Shown piece after piece: positions 54,590 through 64,000 of a DNA stretch of 64,000 nucleotides. Source of the stretch: Branchipolynoe longqiensis (taxonomy: Eukaryota; Annelida; Polychaeta; Phyllodocida; Polynoidae); the NCBI GenBank assembly GCA_030323885.1, contig CM059188.1:115409430-115473429 (forward strand). Direction: 5' to 3'. The notes below the pieces were generated by a model, which had not been told where the DNA came from, did not search any database, and was given only the letters and a program-made list of their open reading frames with translations. How positions within the stretch are numbered: position 1 is the first letter of the stretch; each line of letters starts with the position of its first letter. A program made the translations under genes and the position numbers.

Positions 54590-55330
54590 TATCTACAAAC
54601 ATTGTATCTTGTTGGTTTATGTCAGGCATGAACCTCATTTTTAAGTTGCTGTAGTTTAGCTACAAACACTGTATCCTGTAGGTGTATGTTGGGCACGAAC
54701 CTCATTTTTAAGTTGCAAACCTTGTATCTTGGAGGTGTCTGTTGGGCATGAACCCTCATTTTTAAGTTGCTTTAATTTATCTACCAACGTTGTACCTTGT
54801 GGGTGTCTGTCAGGCATGAACACCATTTTTTAAGTTGCTCTACAAACTCTTATCTTGTAGGTGTATGTGAGGCATGAAGCCTCATTTTTAAGTTGCTGTT
54901 GTTTATTTACAAGCGTTGTATCTTGTAGGTGTCTGTCGGGCACAAAACTTCATTTTTAAGTTGCTGTAGTTTATCCACAAACGTGATAACTTGTGGGTGT
55001 CTGTTGGGTGTGAACCTCATATGTATGTTACTGTAGTTTATCTACTCACATTGCATCTTGTAGGTGTCTGTTGGGCATGAACCTCATTTTTAAGTTACTG
55101 TAGTTTATCTACAAATGTTGTACATTGCAGGTGTATGTTGGGCATGAACCTCATCTTTAAGTTGCTGTAGTTTATCTACAACGTTTGTATGTTGTATGTG
55201 TCTGTTGGGCATGAAACTCTCTTCTAACTTGCTGTAGTTGATCTACAAATGGTGTATATTGTAGGTGTCTTTCTGGCATGAACCTCATTTTGCTGTAGTT
55301 GATCTACAAAGATTGTATCTCGTGGTTAAA
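54590..55330. repeat. About 63-bp tandem repeat, 11 units
   Basis: Units contain TTTATCTACAAACGTTGTAT, CTTGTAGGTGTCTGTTGGGC and ATGAACCTCATTTTTAAGTT. Confidence 0.85.
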
Positions 55331-55384
55331 GGGGCTGGCTCAGTTGGGCTCAGTTCCTTCGATCGAAACGCTTTGAGCAGCTTT

Positions 55385-55664
55385 CTGTTAATGACACGCT
55401 ACCCCCATGCCGTCGGCGCGCCGACAACGCGCCGATAACACGCTGATAGCACGCTGGGAACCGGCTGGTGGGACGTTGACACTTTGTTCCGCCGCACGTC
55501 GAACCCCGCCGATACCTGTTGATGGATCGCTAATAACACGCTATTATCACGCTACCAGCATGGTGCGGCGCGTCCAACTAACCCCCGAAACGCCGAAAAG
55601 TTTGACGTTTCTCGACGCGTTGATTAAATTTGGCACGTTGGCGGCATGCCCAAAGAAACGTTGT
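55385..55664. mobile_element. MITE C-type remnant flanking the retrotransposon (left)
   Basis: CG-rich sequence with many GCGC/ACGC words ends at AAAGAAACGTTGTAA, the sequence found 13-27 bp from the end of the MITE at 26169-26648. The last bases (TGTGACAGGG) appear on the far side of the retrotransposon at 61276-61285. The left terminus of the MITE is degenerate. Confidence 0.6.
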
Positions 55665-55783
55665 AATTGAAAACAGAACGAGACAGTAGTATAAAGTGGC
55701 AATTTAATTCTTTCTAATTAGCTTGTTACATTACTCTTGATGATGACAATGACCTTAGATATTTCAAGGATTACAGGCACTTA
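55665..55783 (-). repeat. Split direct repeat Y2 (outer)
   Basis: 119 bp identical to Y1 (56177-56295), from AATTGAAAACAGAACGAGAC to TACAGGCACTTA on plus. Confidence 0.9.
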
Positions 55784-55823
55784 ACCCTATCGGTACATCA
55801 TACTAGTTGGGTGGGTGGGAGGG

Positions 55824-56179
55824 AAATCTTGTCGGAAGAAGTACGTCCTCTCGGTTTGAAAAGTCTGGTCGAAGTGAAGATATCCAGTGCCACGTCATCG
55901 GCTTTGACTGGAAATCCCTACAGGTGGCGGGTCAATCGGCGACCATTTCTAGTTCTAAACTCAAATATAGGTGTCGCCACAATCTGATATTAAACTAACT
56001 GCGTAATTAAGTTAACTGCGCAATAAGGAGTTCAAGAAGTATCATGTAGGTGGCGCGTCGATCAGCGGCCAAAGTTATTAGTTCGAAGAATAGAATATAG
56101 TCGGCGCCACAGTGCCTAATCTACTGAGATTCACAGTCTCGTTCATTCAATTACCCATGTTGCGAACATCATGGACAAT
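55824..56179 (-). repeat. Split direct repeat X2 (inner)
   Basis: 356 bp differing from X1 (60920-61275) at one position (GGCGACC versus GGCAACC). It contains two diverged halves that share GGTGGCG(G/C)GTC(A/G)ATC and CGCCAC(A)-type motifs. Confidence 0.9.
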
Positions 56180-56295
56180 TGAAAACAGAACGAGACAGTA
56201 GTATAAAGTGGCAATTTAATTCTTTCTAATTAGCTTGTTACATTACTCTTGATGATGACAATGACCTTAGATATTTCAAGGATTACAGGCACTTA
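56177..56295 (-). repeat. Split direct repeat Y1 (inner)
   Basis: It is identical to Y2. It overlaps X2 by AAT and includes the recombinase stop codon (56293-56295). Confidence 0.9.
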
Positions 56296-57211
56296 CCCAA
56301 AAAGTAGAGCAAGTGTCCTGGGAGCCGATGAAACCGACTGCCTTGGCACATAGTCATGCACCGCATCGGAAGTCCAGTGACCCAGCTGTTTGATGTTATT
56401 GATTGTCGATCCTTGCAGGGCACAGGCTTGTGCACCGCCTCGTCTCAGGCTGTGCAGGGTGATGGCCGCAGGGGCCGGGTGGCCTGCGACGGACAAGGCC
56501 AGTCGTATGGTGTCGAGCAACGCGGTTGCACGTAGGGGTGATCCGTTGATTGTCAGGAAGGCAGGTGAATTGGTGTCATGGACACGTATTGTTTCCATGC
56601 TTGACGCGGACAGTAGGGCGATCCAGGTATCGCCGGAACGATGATGTCTCTTGGAGACGATGACTTGTACTGGGTTTTTGATGAACGGATTCGGACATTG
56701 ATGCCCTTTGCAGTCAGCCTCACATCCTTAGCGCGAAGATAGTGATCTGGGTCAGATCTGCCAACCTTAGGAAACAAGTTGCTCTGGCGAAGGAGTGTGA
56801 AGTATGCGATGATAGTGGCTATCACCAGTACGTGACCATTTGGGCCAGTTGTCCGGAAGAAGGTGATGATATTCCGAACATCTATAGGTAGCAGAGGAGG
56901 GGCCTGGACAGGCACATGACGTGACTCCCTCTGAATGCCTCGTTTGAGGAGGCCAACCAGGTACGTGTCGAATGAAGTCGTCCTGCCGTCAAATGACAGG
57001 ACCCATGTGCGGGCGCCACTCAGATAGTTCAATATGGCACTCGGTGAGGAAAGTCGATCTTTAAGATGTAACAGATACAATGGGTCTGTTTGGTGTTCTT
57101 GCATATAGATGTAGTATTCCTTTGCCTGAGCCGCCTTATTCCTCCAGGTCCCAACCGCCAGCCCCGCCCTAATGGCATCAAGAAGCCGCTGATGGTGACG
57201 TTGTGAGTAAC
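56293..57211 (-). pseudogene. Tyrosine recombinase (YR), frameshifted
   Basis: It catalyses integration of the element's DNA circle. The frame opens right after a 3' splice site (AG at 57212-57213) with YSQRHHQRLLDAIRAGLAVG, an N-terminal helical domain. The first catalytic Arg lies in YFTLLRQSNLF. A frame change around 56560-56600 leads into the second half, which carries HSLRRGG (H-x-x-R), LGHW and DYV with the nucleophilic Tyr. The four-residue R-HxxR-H/W-Y set is complete across the two frames. The two halves overlap by about 46 nt, so a 1-nt indel or a sequencing error explains the break. The stop codon lies in Y1. Confidence 0.85.
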
Positions 57212-57305
57212 CTGGGGAGAGAAGGCAAAAAAGGTTTAATATCGATCCCAGGTTACAGGTTGTGTGCTAAAGCATTGTCATGGGTCACAATGACCAGTTT
57301 CAGAC
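57212..57305 (-). other. Candidate spliceosomal intron between RT-RNase H and YR
   Basis: The 5' site is GACGCAG|GTCTGA (intron starts 57305). The 3' site is TTTTTTGCCTTCTCTCCCCAG (intron ends 57212). Both sites fall after the first base of a codon, so splicing 94 nt would fuse the two ORFs in frame and remove the RT stop codon (57253-57255). The polypyrimidine tract is strong; the donor is moderate. Confidence 0.55.
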
Positions 57306-59463
57306 CTGCGTCAGCAACAAGTTTCTGTGCTAGTCTCCTTGCACGCAAGTCGAAACACATACGACTCAGAGCATCAGCAAGGATGATGTCCTTTCCTGGT
57401 TTATGTCGTACGAGAATGTCCGTGCTTCTTTGTGCGGCAAAGAGCCAGATTTCGCGAGCGCAGGCACATATGACTTGGTCACGACCTGCCCCGGAGCTGA
57501 GCACCTGCTGTGAGGTTGCATTGTCTGTATTTATTATGATGGTGTATTTATGGGCCTCATGTGGGGAGAGGTGTTTCAGTGCAACGACCAGATTGATCGC
57601 CTCGAGCTGGGCAATTCCATATTGCTTATCGCCAACCTCCTGTGAGTACTCGGCTGCATAGTAGGTCGTAGTCGAATGCGCTCCCCCAGCCCTCAGCGAG
57701 GAGTCGCACTCAATGACCCAAGGCTCCCGAGCACAGGGAGGGAGAAGGACCAGTCCGTTCGACCTGGCGGCATATCGTGTGAACCAGCCGACGTTGAGTG
57801 CAAGCTCCGGAGGCACGATGTGCTTACCCCTGTGTGGTGCGTTCCTTAGGGCATTAAGGATCCTCGACATGAACCTCCTAGCCGCGATCACACATTTAGC
57901 AATATGCTGTAGGCGTCCGACGAGGCGCTGGAGCTCCCTATGAGATGCCAGAACCTTCTTTTTCCACACCTCGCACTCTCTGATAACCTCCTGAAGCTTA
58001 TCTTGTGGTATTGTTATAGTCATGTCGTCTGTGGAGACTGTGAAACCGAGCCACGAGACCTCCGTTGTGGGCGAGACACACTTCTCTGTAGCAAGGTCCA
58101 GGCCAAGACGGAGAGCGAGGCCAATGATGTCACGGTAGGCTCTTAACGCTTCGTCCATTGTTCCGGCCGCCCCGACAAAGTCGTCGAGGTAACATAGAAC
58201 GTGATGGCCGCGCTTCCTCATAAGGTATACCACCGCGTTTGTTGTTCGGGCACAAGCCATTGAAGACGTGCGACAACCAAACGGTGGTGCCAGATCTATG
58301 TATATCTTTTTCTTGAGCGTGATGCCAAGGAGCGGGGTCGACAAAGGACAGGTACGAAGCTGTCTGTACGCCCTGGCCAAGTCCACAGACCAGATGAGTG
58401 CACCCTTTCCAAGCCGCGTGACCTCATCGGCCAAGTCGATGATACCAGGAAGCGTGTAGGTGTACGGCTGCCCCTGATACTGGGCCTTCCTGATACCGGA
58501 GTTCACGCTGGCGCCAGCTGGGTAGCTCAGGTCAACGATGACTCTCTTCCTAGTCGTACCACGCTTTTCTCGCGTCATCATAGGACTAACCTGAGTCCAT
58601 GGACGGAACGGCGGAATGTCAAATGGGCCAACCAGGGCACCATGCTTAAGTTCGGTGTTAATGTATTCGGCCATATGAGCCTCACTGTCCGTATCAGCAT
58701 AATGATTCGCCACCGACGCGACTGGGGGGTGGTCACCGGTATAATCTACAGGCCACCCTTACTCCAGAAAGTCTAGCAATTGTTTATCATGATAGTCGGA
58801 CAATAGCTCCCTCCATACGCCAATGTTCAAACCCGATGGTATGGGTATCCTGGGGCCTATGTAATTTGGTAGGGCACCGGCCCTCACGTGCATATAGATG
58901 TCAAGATAGACTAGATGTTTTGCCCATATATTATCGACCGGGTGCGGCCAGATATCATCGAGTATGTGCCTATACCTGACCGGGGTATGGGGTGGGTTAT
59001 AAGATGGTAGCTGATCATTATTAATGTTCAAAATAACGTATTCCACGTCGTCTGTGTCAACATGATCATCAATCAGCAGCCTATCAGGCGAGTCCCCACA
59101 TCGTGTTGATACACCACTGACACCCCCATTAGATCCCAAATCACATACCGACACACTCTCCCTACCTTCAATCGGAGGATCCAGTGGTTCATGTCCATAT
59201 CCCGGCCGCCAGACCGGCGCGTACATCCTAGCGTTTCCAGCACCGTCACCAGCATCTATCGTATGAACAGGCACAGCATTGTCCGACTCAGCCAAGCCTA
59301 GACTAGAAACATCCAGGGAGTGAACGCATTCTCGCTCAGCACCAGTCGTGCCTGCACGTGAAAGTCCAAAGTTCACTCCGGCTGATAAGGGTCCGATACC
59401 GGCCCGGCTATTAATCAAGGCATTTCCGCGCGCCTTGGTTTCTTGACCCAGTTCACGAGTCAT
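57253..59463 (-). pseudogene. Reverse transcriptase-RNase H polyprotein with one in-frame stop
   Basis: It copies the element's RNA to DNA. The N-terminal part (234 codons from an ATG at 59463) ends GVWRELLSDYHDKQLLDFLE and a TAA (58759-58761). The same frame continues at once with GWPVDYTGDHPP and the RT proper. Counting from the Met at 58713 (486 codons), RT motifs are DLARAYRQ (about 111-118), PPFGCRTS (143-150) and the catalytic YLDD (175-178). RNase H residues are D337 (ECDSS), E371 (QLEAIN), D397 (NTDNAT) and D447 (LADALSR). This order and the YLDD box fit DIRS/Ngaro RTs. One nonsense change separates the two parts. Confidence 0.9.
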
Positions 59464-59558
59464 TACAATAGAGCGATGTCAATCACCGGTGCGCTGAGTC
59501 GCACCCCCCGCATTAGCATAACCGACGTGGACAGAGTGAGCGGGGTCAGCTCGGCCAC

Positions 59559-60913
59559 CTACTGAAAATCCTTCGCTTGACCTTTCTCGTTGTTGGTGAT
59601 CCTCTCCTGGAATCTCCTTTTGTTCTGGCACAATTTTTCTTGGTGCGGATTGGCCTTCTTATTTTTATTTGCACACCACGCGCAGAGGTGACAGCGCCTC
59701 TCGGGCTGAATGCCGTGGCGAAACCACAGTCATTACCGATATTCCAGGGGTGACATGGCTTACCATCGACTTCTTTGTTGTATTCAGGTCGACTATATTC
59801 ACTCACTCTACCACTGGCGTGTGCAGACGCCGATGATACAGTGGCAGCCGCGGCCGGCTCCTGTCGACGGTATCGACCAGCCTGTTTGTCGACGCGCGTA
59901 CCAATTGCACAGATGTTGCGTTGGACGTCCTTGATAGCGTACGCGTCGTCCCAGGCCTGTGGGAGACGACCGTCCGCAATCATTGTGAAGACGGTCTCCG
60001 ACCATTGTCGGCAAGTATGCCAGTCCCAGTTCCCTGCCATAGTGAGAACCTGGTGCATGTGCTCAAAGACATGGTGTGACCAGTTTTTGGGGAGCTTTCT
60101 GTCCTTGCACATACGGCATAGTGCCGCTAGATACTCAGGCCAAGTAGCCTCTTCCATACCGATCTTATCATTTTTGCTACCTCTTATTACATATCTATGG
60201 GGAGCGAGAATTTTATTCGTACCTCTTTTCTTGCCCAAGGCCGATCCGGCCGCCACCAGCAGCTCGTTGACTGCGTCTTCCCGCTCGCCATCACGTCCTC
60301 CTCCCGGAGATAGTACGTCGACTGAGTGTGCCGCAGCACCGAGGCAGGTACGACGGTCCCGTTCAGCGTAGGAGTACGGCTCGAACTCGGATTTTTCGCG
60401 AGAACGTCGCCGGTATCTGTGACCAGCATCCCATGAAGTCCCAGCCGATTGTAGCGAGCCGGAACGCCGTCTTGTCAGTTCGAAGGATCCGTCCCGATCA
60501 GATCTGCCGAGCAAGGTGTCATGGCCGCCATCACGTGGCGTGACATCACGGTGGCGCCGGCGGGGAGAAAGAGATCTCGATTTTCTTTTGTCAGCGTTTT
60601 TCTGAAGTTCATCAATACGTGAATTTATGCCAGCGTTGATCTCTGCCATCTGCTTCTGTATGGTAGCCAGAGCCACGGTTAATCCCGAATCGTCGTTGAT
60701 CGTAACATCCATTTGTTCTTGGTCCGAATCGACTGATCGATCCTCCCGCCGGTCCTTTGTTCGGCCGGAACGAGTATGCCTTTCCGTCGTCGAATTCGGA
60801 GATAAAGCCACTGACTTCGCACCAACCTTAGTTTTCTTCTTCTTCGCAGGTCCAGCATTGTTACTATTACCTACTTTTGATTTCTTAGCCTTTGTGTTCT
60901 TGACGGGCGGCAT
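59559..60913 (-). pseudogene. Gag-like ORF1 with C-terminal frameshift
   Basis: It is probably the RNA-binding structural protein. The likely start is the Met at 60913 (MPPVKNTKAKKSK), 7 bp inside repeat X1; an upstream in-frame Met lies within X1. The N-terminus is Lys-rich, followed by acidic and SR-rich stretches, a conserved-looking WPEYLAALCRMCKDRKLPKN region, and CHPWNIGNDCGFATA near the end. In that frame the tail is basic and non-descript to about 59546. The +1 frame instead gives ERRCHLCAWCANKNKKANPH followed by QEKLCQ and a stop at 59559-59561, completing a Cys/His zinc-knuckle-like pattern. A 1-nt indel near 59690-59712 is inferred. Confidence 0.75.
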
Positions 60914-60919
60914 TTTAAG

Positions 60920-61275
60920 AAATCTTGTCGGAAGAAGTACGTCCTCTCGGTTTGAAAAGTCTGGTCGAAGTGAAGATATCCAGTGCCACGTCATCGGCTT
61001 TGACTGGAAATCCCTACAGGTGGCGGGTCAATCGGCAACCATTTCTAGTTCTAAACTCAAATATAGGTGTCGCCACAATCTGATATTAAACTAACTGCGT
61101 AATTAAGTTAACTGCGCAATAAGGAGTTCAAGAAGTATCATGTAGGTGGCGCGTCGATCAGCGGCCAAAGTTATTAGTTCGAAGAATAGAATATAGTCGG
61201 CGCCACAGTGCCTAATCTACTGAGATTCACAGTCTCGTTCATTCAATTACCCATGTTGCGAACATCATGGACAAT
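60920..61275 (-). repeat. Split direct repeat X1 (5' end of the element)
   Basis: 356 bp, 1 mismatch to X2. It is expected to hold the promoter. The Gag start codon is directly downstream on minus. Confidence 0.9.
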
Positions 61276-61285
61276 GTGACAGGGC
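61276..61285. mobile_element. MITE C-type terminus beyond the retrotransposon (right)
   Basis: GTGACAGGGC continues the MITE end that broke off at 55664, matching the uninterrupted end at 26630-26646. Confidence 0.6.
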
Positions 61286-61477
61286 CTGTTGAAGAACCCG
61301 CCGAAGTGGTCTATAAATACTGTAATCTTCCCCACAGAATCCCTAGGGACAGTATTCTAGGCAGTGACAAGTTGACAGTGATGCATCGGTTGGTCTTAGC
61401 CTGGCGACACATGTGTATTTGTTGCAGCTACCAAGAAAGAGGCGTCAATTCGTTATTCATTGATTTTCCATTTTAAT

Positions 61478-61812
61478 TCCCGGACACGGTGGCCGAATCG
61501 ATAAGAACGCTGGCTTCTCATATGGTAGATCAGTCGGGAGTTTGCATCCTAGCCGAGTCAAAGCAATGACTTACAAAATTGATATCTGTCACTTCCTAGC
61601 CTGGCACTTGGCATTAATAGGAAAGGGCAAGGACTGGTTAGCTCAGTGTCAGGATAATGTGACTGAGTGGGATATTGGGTCATGGTGCCAATGCCCTGCA
61701 CTCCCCGTGAGAGAGCACTGTGGAGTCGCCATGAGTGTACGCTGTCATAAGTTGGTATCCATCATGAAATGACCTTAGATGTTGTAAGGATGTAAAACCC
61801 CAACAAACAATC
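61478..61812 (+). mobile_element. SINE (main family), plus
   Basis: Head CGGTGGCCGAATCGATAAG, B-box-like GGGAGTTTGCATCC, full body and the 3' end GACCTTAGATGTTGTAAGGA with an AAAACCCCAACAAACAA tail. Confidence 0.75.
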
Positions 61813-63420
61813 CATTTTAATAGTCCATCCAATTGTGCCTTGTGGTGTCTCAGTCAACCCTGTTTTTTGTCCTAAATTGCTTATATATTCTGAAATGTTT
61901 AGGTGTATACATTAGAATGCATAATGTTTCTATAAGTTGCTACACTCGGATGAAAGACAGAAACAGATATAGGTTTAAATAGAAATTTAATAGAAAACAA
62001 ATCACAACCTGTTGAGGTCTATCAAATGTGAGTCAGGAGGCGACCAGGGCCAAGTATCATGAGCTGACTGGAATGTGCCACCAGAAATGGAGCCCTAGTT
62101 ACAGGTGGGAAGTAGACACAGTTCAGAAGATCAGCACTCACCCACCAGTAAGAGGGTGGGAGGGTGGGGAAAATGATGTGCAGGGTAGCAGTGGCGAGAG
62201 CAGAGTGAGGGGATGCGGGCAGGCAGATCCCAAGAAAGGTAAAAATAGACCAACCTCGTGAGCAAATGACCCATGTTATCCTTGGGCCAAAATACACAAT
62301 GCATATATGCATGTTTGTGATTTAAAATGCAGTTTTAAATGAAGGGATTTTACATGACAGACTTGGTGTGGAATTCACTTGCATATGCTATACATGAGCT
62401 AGGCGTTTATATCCAGACATGTAGATGAAATGCCTACCAATGGTTTGAACACAGAGTATGTTATGTTTTCAGGGAATTTCATCCCCTCAAAACTGTTGCC
62501 TAAAGAATGTCGCTAGATCCAACTTTCAAGTTGCAGCTATCTATATATAATACCAAATAGTGGTTAAGTTTTAGGGTCCTCCTGATCACTACTCCTCGAT
62601 TAATCGGCGCTGTCAACCTGCATCATCATACTCCACTGATGCTTCGCCATGTATGGGTTGTTAATAGCATGGTGCCTACTGTACACATTTCATATTACAT
62701 GTTATGGTTTTTACTAACTTTGGTCACTTTGACCAGAGTGGCATTCATTTCGAGTCACATAACCAGGAGTGTTGCTAACCCTACCATTAGACAGTGCCAC
62801 TGATATGGTTTACGGCATAATCGTACAGATGGATTCCACCAGATGGAGGAACTATATTGAAATGGGACCGTGCACAGGTCCAGAATATAGCAGAGAACAT
62901 AGATATATACACGGTCTCTGAATATAGTCAAAGACCATGAATATAATATATAATGATAGTTCACCTCAATATTGGTCCAGGGATTGATGCAGAACGTAGA
63001 TTTATCACATGAACAACAACAATTAAAGCCAGTCTTAATCAGATAAGTAGTTTGTGCATGTTTTCATGTTAGCATCTACTTTCCAAATGAAGCCAGTTCC
63101 TGACACATAAGATATATAGATTGGTTCGATCCGAATCAATAGCACCCTGCTGCTGTATATCACAAATAAAACACAAAAGACATCAACACCGTTGACAAGC
63201 TATATGTGTAAGAAACATGCAAGCTAATACCATTTCTCAAACGATATTAATTGCCTGATTGGATTGAAATGATGAATATTTGCACATTATTTCTTAATTC
63301 ACGAAGGCGGAGGCAGGGGTGGTATATAATGGGTCTTTATCACTTCATGGTCAGAATGGTTTCACTTTATCGTTACAGGTCAAATGCAGGTTGTCAGTCC
63401 AAATGGTGGGGGGGAGTCCC
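61812..63420. other. Non-coding interval
   Basis: AT-rich sequence with a G/A-rich stretch at 62150-62260 and an inverted relative of 18440-18560 around 62630-62740. Short open frames have no recognisable product. Confidence 0.3.
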
Positions 63421-63795
63421 CCGGGAGTCCAGTCCGTGGTGATGGGTGGCTGGGGACCGAACCCTCAACCCTCAACCCTTCCTTATGTTCTTAGAGGTGT
63501 GGGTGGGTGGGTGAAGAAATGATGGTGGAGTAGTCTGGTCGGTTGCTGGAGGAGTTGTGGCCATGGAGGCAGTTGGGTTCGAATTGGTCACGTGATGGTT
63601 CCGCCGGGAGTTTCAATTCCGGCTACTCCTGTAACCGGGCAGGGCGGTTCCAGGGCTCCTGGTAGGTGGCGCTACTGGGGTTGGATTAGTTCGTTTGGAT
63701 TACGTTAGTCTGTTCAGGGTGCTGTGTGTGCCCCGCCCCCTCTTCGCCCCCGCCCTGCGAATTAACCACGTTACGTTAACATGCACAATTCGCTT
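63420..63795. repeat. Dispersed repeat, related to 9950-10345
   Basis: It shares AGGTGTGGGTGGGTGGGTGA, GGTCACGTGATGG, CCTGTAACCGGGCAGG and ACCACGTTACGTTAACATGC, same orientation. Confidence 0.6.
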
Positions 63796-64000
63796 ATCTG
63801 CTGACAATTAATGATTAGCACAATTTAATTGAGTATTGATTGCCACTAGAGCTAGGTTTATCCCACCGGGAAAGCGACAAACCAGACAGCAGGATTAATC
63901 AGCATGTTTCCAAAATTAAGAATCGATTTTCATCAAAAAGTTACATACCTAGTAAGGCCAACTAATAAAGAGATTCGATGAGCGTCCCTGCCCATGCCTG

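Larger units (their letters stand above)
55665..61275 (-). mobile_element. Ngaro-like tyrosine-recombinase retrotransposon
   Basis: Read on minus: repeat X1, Gag-like ORF, RT-RNase H, tyrosine recombinase, then Y1, X2, a 40-bp spacer and Y2. The arrangement A1-ORFs-B1-A2-B2 is the split-direct-repeat layout known for Ngaro and PAT elements. No integrase, protease or methyltransferase is seen; absence of the methyltransferase and the order RT-YR favour the Ngaro group. No target-site duplication is present, as expected for recombinase-mediated integration. Three coding lesions make this copy non-autonomous. Confidence 0.9.

Noticed and set aside
57203..58459. Several plus-strand frames over the retrotransposon
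   Set aside because: Antisense shadows of RT-RNase H and YR, which carry recognisable motifs on minus.

Overview
This window is eukaryotic nuclear DNA with almost no intact protein-coding content. It is a mosaic of short interspersed elements (SINEs), inverted-repeat DNA elements (MITEs), LTR-like repeats, minisatellites and a few retrotransposon remnants. The host is most likely a marine lophotrochozoan, probably a mollusc. The SINE at about 10.35-10.69 kb has the body and TTAAATAAA-type tail that I recall from mollusc genomes. This is recall, not a search result.

The clearest large object is a 5.6-kb tyrosine-recombinase retrotransposon of Ngaro-like type on the minus strand (55665-61275). 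It has a Gag-like ORF, RT-RNase H and tyrosine recombinase flanked by split direct repeats (X1-ORFs-Y1-X2-Y2). The repeat copies are nearly identical: 1 mismatch in 356 bp and none in 119 bp. Even so, the coding region carries a frameshift near the Gag C-terminus, a stop codon at the RT N-terminus and a frameshift in the recombinase. The recombinase is preceded by a convincing 3' splice site, and a 94-nt GT-AG intron would put RT-RNase H in frame with it. The element sits inside the end of a MITE with no target duplication, and an independent MITE copy at 26.6 kb shows the empty site.

A tRNA-derived SINE of about 320 bp occurs more than 15 times on both strands. Its 3' end can fold into a 7-bp hairpin (CGTCCTG/CAGGACG). 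Four insertions of only 48-55 bp consist of this hairpin plus tail, each with its own 8-14 bp target duplication. A degenerate I-like LINE fragment (47.3-48.2 kb) has a similar 3' end and is a candidate for the partner LINE family.

Layout: 0-10 kb holds SINEs, a LINE scrap, a possible terminal host exon (786-918, minus) and an 87-bp satellite. 10-20 kb holds the mollusc-type SINE, two LTR-like repeats and MITEs. 20-31 kb holds nested MITEs, a 100-bp satellite and two candidate host exons (29222-29382 and 30103-30279, minus). 31-45 kb holds a 10-bp and a 19-bp array, a split 150-bp satellite and an inverted pair of 7-bp-TSD MITEs. 45-51 kb holds 57-bp, 16-bp, 23-bp and 22-bp arrays and the LINE fragment. 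51-55.6 kb holds duplicated SINE-bearing blocks and a 63-bp array. 55.6-61.3 kb is the Ngaro-like element. 61.3-64 kb holds a SINE and a repeat related to 9.95-10.35 kb. I found no complete host gene, no functional tRNA or rRNA gene and no CRISPR array.
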